Shown here one piece after another: positions 1 to 5,010 of a stretch of 8,950 nt of DNA. The stretch is taken from the NCBI GenBank assembly GCA_946405485.1, contig CAMJHJ010000089.1, positions 1 through 8,950 of the forward strand, written 5' to 3'. The position numbers and the translations under genes were made by a program. This stretch comes from an uncultured Bacteroidales bacterium (GTDB lineage Bacteria; Bacteroidota; Bacteroidia; Bacteroidales; UBA932). The notes under the pieces are model-generated. The model saw only the letters and a program-made list of their open reading frames with translations, had not been told where the DNA came from and searched no databases. Each line of letters begins with the position of its first letter. Position 1 is the stretch's first letter.

Positions 1-314
1 TCCTTGATCTGCTTCTTGTTGAAGAAGCCGGTCTCGGTCGGGAGGATGGTGCCGCCGCCTTCGAGGACCTGGACCTTGCACTGTCCGCAGTTGGCCTTGC
101 CGCCACAGGCGGAAGGCAGGAATATCTGCTGCTCGGCAAGGGTGTTCATCAGGTTGCCGCCGGGCGTGACCGCGAGGGTCTTCTTGCCGTCGTTGATGTC
201 GATGTTGACCGTGCCGGAAGGCGTCAGCTTGATCTTGATGAAAAGGAGGAGCGCCACCAGGATCAGGATCACGAGGACCATGATGGCCATTGCAGAAAGA
301 ATCGTACTACTCAT
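1..314 (-). CDS. nqrF: Na+-translocating NADH:quinone reductase subunit F (N-terminal part, cut by window edge)
   Basis: NqrF is the NADH-oxidising entry subunit of the Na+-pumping NADH:quinone reductase. It passes electrons from NADH through FAD and a [2Fe-2S] centre. Only the first 104 codons lie in the window. They show a short N-terminus, one membrane helix at about residues 5-26 (ILSAMAIMVLVILILVALLL), then a ferredoxin-like domain. Cysteines 70, 76 and 79 lie in CGGKANCGQC, the Cys-x5-Cys-x2-Cys cluster loop. The fourth cysteine and the FAD/NADH reductase domain lie beyond the left edge. The ATG is preceded by a clear SD site and follows nqrE by 18 bases, which supports this start. It is the last gene of the nqr operon. 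Identification is firm from the motif, the membrane anchor and the gene order. Confidence 0.96.
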   Translation of the reverse strand, partial: MSSTILSAMAIMVLVILILVALLLFIKIKLTPSGTVNIDINDGKKTLAVTPGGNLMNTLAEQQIFLPSACGGKANCGQCKVQVLEGGGTILPTETGFFNKKQIK

Positions 315-322
315 AATCTTGT

Positions 323-328
323 CTCCTT
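323..328 (-). promoter_or_regulatory. Shine-Dalgarno site of nqrF
   Basis: On the minus strand AAGGAG sits in the 18-base nqrE-nqrF gap, 8 bases before the nqrF ATG. It fixes the nqrF start. Most genes in this window lack such a site, so nqrF and nqrD stand out. Confidence 0.75.
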
Positions 329-332
329 TCCT

Positions 333-947
333 TTAAAGTGAAATACCCATGAAGGCCATGAAGGCGATGCCCATCAGGCCGACGGTGATGAATGTGATGC
401 CGATGCCCTTGAGCGCGGGCGGGACATTGCTGTAGGACAGTTTCTCACGGATGGCCGCCAGGGCCACGATCGCAAGATACCAGCCGATACCGGAGCCGAG
501 CGCATAGACGACGGATTCACCGATGTTGGCAAACTCCCGCTGCTGCATGAAGAGGGACGCACCCAGGATGGCGCAGTTCACGGCGATCAGGGGCAGGAAA
601 ATGCCCAGCGAGGAGTAGAGCGTGGGGAGGAACTTCTCCACCACCATCTCCACCACCTGCACGATGGCCGCGATGACCGCGATGAAGAGGATGAAACTCA
701 GGAAGCTCAGGTCCACCTCGGCGAAACGGGGGCCGAGCCAGCTCAGCGCGCCGGGCTGGAGGACGAACTTGTTGAGCAGGTAGTTGACGGGCAGGGTGAT
801 CAGGAGCACGCTGATGACAGCGATGCCCAGGCCGTTGGCCGTCTTGACATTTTTGGATACCGCCAGGTACGAACACATACCGAGGAAGTATGCAAAAATC
901 ATATTGTCAACGAAGATTGACTTTACGAATAAGCTTATATATTCCAT
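333..947 (-). CDS. nqrE: Na+-translocating NADH:quinone reductase subunit E
   Basis: NqrE is an integral membrane subunit of the Nqr complex, related to RnfA and to its partner NqrD. Here it has 204 residues, close to the usual length of about 200. It is hydrophobic throughout, consistent with about six membrane helices. Cys25 (in GMCSYLAVS) and Cys125 (in VNCAILGA) match the conserved cysteines that, in the known Nqr structures, join with two cysteines of NqrD to hold a [2Fe-2S] centre in the membrane. The start follows the nqrD stop by 16 bases and has no clear SD; the nearest GGAG lies about 22 bases upstream inside the end of nqrD. Translation may therefore be coupled to nqrD, or use the SD-independent initiation common in Bacteroidetes. 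RnfA is excluded by the surrounding nqrA, B, C and F genes. Confidence 0.96.
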   Translation of the reverse strand: MEYISLFVKSIFVDNMIFAYFLGMCSYLAVSKNVKTANGLGIAVISVLLITLPVNYLLNKFVLQPGALSWLGPRFAEVDLSFLSFILFIAVIAAIVQVVEMVVEKFLPTLYSSLGIFLPLIAVNCAILGASLFMQQREFANIGESVVYALGSGIGWYLAIVALAAIREKLSYSNVPPALKGIGITFITVGLMGIAFMAFMGISL

Positions 948-963
948 GACCGATATGTGTTAA

Positions 964-1578
964 CTATTTCTCCTGAAGGTCTTTCTGGATGGAACGCTGG
1001 ACCCAGATGATGCAGCCGATAAGGATCAGCGCCATCGGGGGCAGGATCATCAGACCGTTGTTGACGTAGCCGAGCTTGGAGAGGATCGGAATCCCGAAAA
1101 GGGTGCCCGAACCCAGCAACTCGCGGAAGAAGGCGACGATGACCAGGATCAATCCGTAGCCCACGCCGTTCGCGAGGCCGTCCAGCAGCGAAGGGATGGG
1201 CTTGTTGCCGAGGGCGAAAGCCTCGATGCGCCCCATCACGATACAGTTGGTGATGATCAGGCCGATGTAGACGGACAATTGCTTGTCGATCGGGTAGGTG
1301 GCCTCGAAGGACTTGAGCAGCTGGTCCACCAGGATCACCATCAGCGCGACGACGACGAGCTGGATGATGATACGGACCCGGTTGGGAATGGTCTTCCGCA
1401 GCAGGGAACAGATCAGGCTGGAGAGTCCCGTCACGGCGATCACGGAGAGCGCCATCACGAGGGCTCCCTTCATCTCGACGGTGACCGCGAGGGAAGAGCA
1501 GATACCGAGGATCAGGACGGTGATTGGATTGCCCTTGAAGATCGGATTCAAAATGGTTTCTTTCAATTTCTGATTCAT
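964..1578 (-). CDS. nqrD: Na+-translocating NADH:quinone reductase subunit D
   Basis: NqrD is the membrane partner of NqrE and a homologue of RnfE. The protein has 204 residues, is strongly hydrophobic, and fits about six membrane helices with a short soluble N-terminus (MNQKLKETILNPIFKGNP). Cys27 (GICSSLAV) and Cys112 (NCIVMGR) are the expected ligands of the intramembrane [2Fe-2S] centre shared with NqrE, which relays electrons during the Na+-coupled steps. The nqrC-nqrD gap is 12 bases and carries a near-perfect SD that overlaps the nqrC stop codon, so the start is certain. I see no truncation or missing key residue. Confidence 0.96.
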   Translation of the reverse strand: MNQKLKETILNPIFKGNPITVLILGICSSLAVTVEMKGALVMALSVIAVTGLSSLICSLLRKTIPNRVRIIIQLVVVALMVILVDQLLKSFEATYPIDKQLSVYIGLIITNCIVMGRIEAFALGNKPIPSLLDGLANGVGYGLILVIVAFFRELLGSGTLFGIPILSKLGYVNNGLMILPPMALILIGCIIWVQRSIQKDLQEK

Positions 1579-1585
1579 AATGGCT

Positions 1586-1592
1586 CCTCCTT
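1586..1592 (-). promoter_or_regulatory. Strong Shine-Dalgarno site of nqrD
   Basis: On the minus strand AAGGAGG overlaps the nqrC TAA stop and ends 7 bases before the nqrD ATG. This is a full-strength SD at ideal spacing, unusual for this phylum, and may set nqrD translation apart from nqrA, B, C and E. Confidence 0.8.
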
Positions 1593-2406
1593 ATTCAGCG
1601 GTTGTTTCAGTGGTTTCTGCAGCGGCTTCAGCCTCGGCTGCCGCTGCGAGCGCGGCGGCTTCGGCGGCCTTGGCCTGGACCTTGCCCTGGAGGTAACCCT
1701 TGTAGGCTTCCAGCCAGTTGTTGATGGCTTCGCCGAGGCCCTTGGAGGTCATCGTGGCGCCGGTGATGGCGTCGATGGCGTTCCGCTTGCCTGCGGGTGC
1801 GCCGCCCTTGACGATGTCGAACGGCTTGGCGTCCGTCCAGTCAACGGTCTTGCCGTTGAACTGGGCGCGGAAAGCGGGATCATCCTTGATCTTGCCGCCC
1901 AGGCCGGGCGTCTCGCTTTCATGGTCGAAATAGGCTCCGGCCATGTTGTCGAGGGATTCGTCGAAGGAGAGGTAACCCCAGACGGGGCCCCAGAGTCCGG
2001 CGCCGTAGACAGGGATGACGGTGACGCCGTTGTTGAAGATATAGACGGGGACTTGGAAATCCGCTCCGCCCTTGATGCTGCGGTTCTGGACCTTGAGCTG
2101 CGAGGGAGAATAGATGACGGCTTTCTCCTTGTCGAGGGTGCCGACCGTTTCGCCTTTGGCGTTGACGAGGAAAGCCTCGGCGAGGTTCTCCTTGTAGAAA
2201 TCAAGGGTGGCCGCATTGCCGACCTCCTGCCAGTGCGCTTTCTCGTCGAAGCCGGCGGCGGTCAGGATCTGGCTGATGGTCTCGGCCTTCTCGTTGGCGT
2301 CCTGCTTCGGCTTGAGAAGCTGGGAGACGAAAGCGAGGATCGCAGCCACGAGCACACAGACCAGGGTCGTGTAAATGACAGTGTAGGTATTGCTGTTGGT
2401 ATTCAT
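1591..2406 (-). CDS. nqrC: Na+-translocating NADH:quinone reductase subunit C (covalent-FMN subunit)
   Basis: NqrC carries a covalently bound FMN on the outer (periplasmic) side of the Nqr complex. The 271-residue protein has one N-terminal membrane helix (about residues 9-30), then a soluble FMN-binding domain. The flavinylation motif is DAITGATMTS, residues 212-221, with Thr218 the expected attachment site. The FMN would be attached by the flavin transferase ApbE, which is not in the window. Residues from about 241 form an Ala/Glu-rich then Thr/Glu-rich tail (AEAAALAAAAEAEAAAETTE) that does not look like the folded FMN domain and appears to be an added extension. The start lies 12 bases after nqrB and has no clear SD. 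RnfG is a homologue but is ruled out by the operon. Confidence 0.96.
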   Translation of the reverse strand: MNTNSNTYTVIYTTLVCVLVAAILAFVSQLLKPKQDANEKAETISQILTAAGFDEKAHWQEVGNAATLDFYKENLAEAFLVNAKGETVGTLDKEKAVIYSPSQLKVQNRSIKGGADFQVPVYIFNNGVTVIPVYGAGLWGPVWGYLSFDESLDNMAGAYFDHESETPGLGGKIKDDPAFRAQFNGKTVDWTDAKPFDIVKGGAPAGKRNAIDAITGATMTSKGLGEAINNWLEAYKGYLQGKVQAKAAEAAALAAAAEAEAAAETTETTAE

Positions 2407-2418
2407 GACTTGCGATGA

Positions 2419-3564
2419 TTAAGCGGTTCTGAGTTTCTTGGCCTTCCTGGCGGTGTGACGGTTCACCACGACCCAGTCGATGAGCGGGGCGAAGGTGTTG
2501 CCGAGGAGGATGGCGAGCATCATGCCTTCGGCATAGCCGGGATTGAAGAGGCGGACGAGGATGCAGATGGCGCCGACCAGGAATCCGTAGATCCACTTGC
2601 CGCACTCGGTCTGGGCCGAAGTGACGGGGTCGGTGGCCATGAAGACGGTACCGAAGGCGAAACCGCCCAGCACGAGCTGGGTGTACGCCGGTACGTCGGT
2701 GGCGCCGGAGACATTGCCGAGCCAGCCGACCAGCAGGGCGCCGGCCACGGTGGAGACCATGATCTTCCAGCTGGCGACACCCGTCCAAAGGAGAAGGATG
2801 GCGCCGAGGAGGATGGCGATGACCGAAGTCTCACCGACCGAGCCGGGAACGGTGCCGACGAAGAAGTCCCAGAAAGACGTGCCATACTGGGCGCCGGCGT
2901 TTGTCAGGGCGTCCATGCCGTCTCCGACGAAGGAGAGCGGCGTGGCGCCGGTTGCGCCGTCGAGCAGGGTCTCACCCTTCTTGAGCGCGATCCAGCTGCC
3001 GGATCCGGACATGTGGTCGGGATAGGAGAAGAACAGGAACGCACGGGTCAGCAGCGCGGGATTCCAGATGTTCATGCCGGTACCGCCGAAGACTTCCTTG
3101 CCGAAGAGAACGGCGAAGGCCACCGCGACGGCGAGCATCCACAGGGGGACGTCCACCGGGACGATGAGCGGGATCAGCATACCCGACATCAGGTAACCCT
3201 CGTTGACTTCCTCGCCACGGATCTGCGACGAGGCGAACTCGATGAACAGGCCCACGCCGTACGCGATGACGTAGAGCGGAAGGACCTTGAGGAAACCGAA
3301 CCAGAAGTTGCCCAGGATGTCAAGCGGGGCGCCGGGCCCCTGGACGGCGAGGGCGTGCTGGTAACCTACGTTCCACATGCCGAACAAAGCGGCAGGGATG
3401 ACGGAGATCACCGCGATGATCATGATCCGCTTGAGGTCGATGGAGTCCCGGACGTGGGCACCCTTGAGGGAGACGGTGCCGGGCACTCTCAGGAATGTCT
3501 CGAAAGCGTCGATCGTGGAGTGCAGGAAATAGAGTTTTCCGCCTTTTTCGAAAATCTTGTTCAT
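2419..3564 (-). CDS. nqrB: Na+-translocating NADH:quinone reductase subunit B (covalent-FMN membrane subunit)
   Basis: NqrB is the large membrane subunit, homologous to RnfD. In characterised Nqr it holds a covalent FMN and riboflavin, forms the Na+ path and takes part in the quinone site. Here it has 381 residues, somewhat shorter than the Vibrio protein (about 415). The N-terminal segment contains the family-typical GAHVRDSIDLKR (residues 35-46), followed by many membrane helices. The conserved stretch FGGTGMNIWNPALLTRAF is at residues 159-176. The flavinylation motif DGATGATPLS is at residues 202-211, with Thr208 as the expected FMN attachment site. It follows nqrA by only 5 bases with no SD, so translational coupling to nqrA is likely. 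No damage is seen. Confidence 0.96.
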   Translation of the reverse strand: MNKIFEKGGKLYFLHSTIDAFETFLRVPGTVSLKGAHVRDSIDLKRIMIIAVISVIPAALFGMWNVGYQHALAVQGPGAPLDILGNFWFGFLKVLPLYVIAYGVGLFIEFASSQIRGEEVNEGYLMSGMLIPLIVPVDVPLWMLAVAVAFAVLFGKEVFGGTGMNIWNPALLTRAFLFFSYPDHMSGSGSWIALKKGETLLDGATGATPLSFVGDGMDALTNAGAQYGTSFWDFFVGTVPGSVGETSVIAILLGAILLLWTGVASWKIMVSTVAGALLVGWLGNVSGATDVPAYTQLVLGGFAFGTVFMATDPVTSAQTECGKWIYGFLVGAICILVRLFNPGYAEGMMLAILLGNTFAPLIDWVVVNRHTARKAKKLRTA

Positions 3565-3569
3565 AACGC

Positions 3570-4931
3570 TTAAGCCATTTCTTGGATCATCAGGTCAATG
3601 CCCTTCTGGACGATGTCCTGGATATAGTTCTTGGAAGGATCGATGTACTCGCAGAGCGCGAGGTCCTCGGGGAGGACTTCATAGATGCCGAACTGCTCCA
3701 TCTTGTCGATGTCACCGGCCAGGCAGGCCTTGACAAGGTACAGGGGATAGATATCCATCGGGAGCACTTTCGCATAGTAGGAATCCGACATGACGAATGC
3801 ACGGGGACCTCCGTGGAGGTTGGTGTCCATGTCGTATTTCTTCCTGGGCAGCAGCCAGGAGAAATAGGAACGGGTCGAACTGAACTGGTTGAAACGGAAG
3901 GGTTTGATCCAGCCGAAGAGCTCGGTGTCCGTGCCTTCCTTGATCAGGGTGACCTGGTTGTCGAAGAAGCCGAGCCGGCCGTTTTCACCGACATTGCGTC
4001 CGCTCAGGATATCACCGCTGATGAAACGGATGCCTTCGGCGGAAGCGCCGTACCAAGCCTGGAACTCCTTCATGCCGACACCGGGGACGGTCTGGGCGTA
4101 GGACGGCTCGAGGGCCATCGGGCCGCAGACGGCCACCTTGCGGGAGACATCGTATTTGCCCTTGAGGAAGAGCTTGCCGATCGCGGCGGCCATCAGCAGG
4201 GAGACGGTCCATACGGTCTCCTCCTTCTGGATCGGAGCGATGTGGCTGATCTGCACGCCGACGTTGCCGGCCGGGTGCTTGCCCGAGAAAGTGTGCAAGA
4301 TGGCGTTCTCCAGCTTGTGGAACGGGGTGCTGGCGTAGTTCTCGCTCTTCAGGGAGACGTGGACGCCGCCGTCGGTGAGTTTCGACAGGGCGCTGACGCC
4401 GGCCTGGACGGCCGCGAACTCGTCACCGAGGACGAATTCCGTGTCGGCGGCGAGGGGCGCCGTGGAAAAGGCGGAGATAAAGATGGCCTTGGGCTTGAGG
4501 GCGGGGTCCGCGAGAATGCCGTACGGCCGCTGGATGATGGCTGCCCAAAGTCCGCTTTGGAGCAGGGCCGTGCGGACTTCTTCTGCGCTGAGGCTTTCGG
4601 GCCTCTTGCATCCGAAGTCCATGTACTCCTGGACGGAGTCGGTCCCGATGCGAACCTCAAGCAACTTCCTCTTGTCTCCCCGGACGACCTCTTTCACCGT
4701 GCCGCTGACCGGCGAGGTGATGAGGATCTCGGGGTGTTTCTTGTCCGCCAGGACGGGGGAACCTGCCAATACGCGGTCGCCCTCCTTGACCAGGAGCCTC
4801 GGAGTGAAGCCCTTGAAGTCGGCGGGAACGATCGCGACCGTGTCAGGAACAACCGTCTTGGAGACGACGGGCTTGGCGCTTCCCTTGATGGGAATGTCCA
4901 GACCCTTCTTCAGATCGATGTTGTTTGACAT
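3570..4931 (-). CDS. nqrA: Na+-translocating NADH:quinone reductase subunit A
   Basis: NqrA is the cytoplasmic subunit that binds NqrB and has been linked to quinone and inhibitor binding; it carries no flavin. The protein has 453 residues, against about 446 in Vibrio. It starts with the typical LKKGLDIPIKG and has a biotinyl/lipoyl-like fold at about residues 40-95 (LLVKEGDRVLAGSPVLA, then SPVSGTVKEV). The NqrA core and SLBB-type region follow. No membrane helix is evident, as expected. It is the first gene of the operon, reading away from uvrD across a 77-base gap. The ATG is preceded by an A-rich stretch rather than an SD, which is usual for Bacteroidetes, and a -7 promoter element lies about 40 bases upstream. 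Confidence 0.96.
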   Translation of the reverse strand: MSNNIDLKKGLDIPIKGSAKPVVSKTVVPDTVAIVPADFKGFTPRLLVKEGDRVLAGSPVLADKKHPEILITSPVSGTVKEVVRGDKRKLLEVRIGTDSVQEYMDFGCKRPESLSAEEVRTALLQSGLWAAIIQRPYGILADPALKPKAIFISAFSTAPLAADTEFVLGDEFAAVQAGVSALSKLTDGGVHVSLKSENYASTPFHKLENAILHTFSGKHPAGNVGVQISHIAPIQKEETVWTVSLLMAAAIGKLFLKGKYDVSRKVAVCGPMALEPSYAQTVPGVGMKEFQAWYGASAEGIRFISGDILSGRNVGENGRLGFFDNQVTLIKEGTDTELFGWIKPFRFNQFSSTRSYFSWLLPRKKYDMDTNLHGGPRAFVMSDSYYAKVLPMDIYPLYLVKACLAGDIDKMEQFGIYEVLPEDLALCEYIDPSKNYIQDIVQKGIDLMIQEMA

Positions 4932-4946
4932 TATTTGGAAACGGTT

Positions 4947-4962
4947 AAAGTAATTCTACTTT
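4947..4962. repeat. Inverted repeat in the nqrA leader
   Basis: AAAGTA and TACTTT form perfect 6-base arms around a 4-base centre. The site lies between the expected nqrA transcription start and its ATG. It could be an operator for a dimeric regulator or a weak, mostly A-U stem-loop in the mRNA leader. Arms this short arise by chance fairly often, so the function is only a suggestion. Confidence 0.4.
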
Positions 4963-4971
4963 TCAATCATG

Positions 4972-4979
4972 CAAAGATA
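4972..4979 (-). promoter_or_regulatory. Bacteroidetes-type -7 element for the nqr operon
   Basis: Read on the minus strand this is TATCTTTG, an exact match to the Bacteroidetes -7 consensus TAnnTTTG. The transcription start would fall a few bases downstream, near 4966, leaving a leader of about 35 bases before nqrA. I see no good TTTG-type -33 element at the usual distance; that position reads CTGCG. The upstream flank is A/T-rich. The position, upstream of the first gene of the operon, supports the call. Confidence 0.6.
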
Positions 4980-4992
4980 CCTATTTTTTTAG

Positions 4993-5000
4993 TATTTTCG
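4993..5000 (+). promoter_or_regulatory. Possible -7 element for uvrD
   Basis: TATTTTCG matches the Bacteroidetes -7 consensus TAnnTTTG at all but one fixed position. It ends only 8 bases before the uvrD ATG, so a transcript from here would be almost leaderless. No -33 element is clear. An alternative weak box, TATTTTTT at 4982-4989, would give a slightly longer leader. This is a tentative call in an AT-rich region where partial matches are common. Confidence 0.3.
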
Positions 5001-5010
5001 CAGCGAATAT
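4994..5010. repeat. Palindrome overlapping the uvrD start codon
   Basis: TTCGC-A-GCGAA (4997-5007) is a perfect odd-centred palindrome. It extends on each side to 4994-5010 with one mismatched pair. The 1-base centre makes an RNA hairpin unlikely, so a DNA-binding site for a dimeric regulator is the better guess. It overlaps the tentative uvrD -7 element. It could be chance. Confidence 0.35.

Noticed and set aside
4..336. A 110-codon open frame on the plus strand opposite nqrF
   Set aside because: The minus strand here encodes a membrane helix and ferredoxin cysteine motif in frame with the operon, so this is a shadow.
964..3564. Rnf electron-transport complex instead of Nqr
   Set aside because: NqrB, C, D and E resemble RnfD, G, E and A, but NqrA and the NqrF-type ferredoxin with an N-terminal helix are Nqr-specific, and the A-B-C-D-E-F order is that of nqr operons.
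1279..4928. Three long open frames on the plus strand opposite nqrC/nqrD, nqrB and nqrA (about 379, 372 and 448 codons)
   Set aside because: Over nqrC, nqrB and nqrA their codons are in exact register with the minus-strand codons, so they stay open because the real genes rarely use TTA, CTA or TCA. Their translations are rich in Asp, Glu, Gly, His and Arg with no recognisable family, while the nqr genes are unmistakable.
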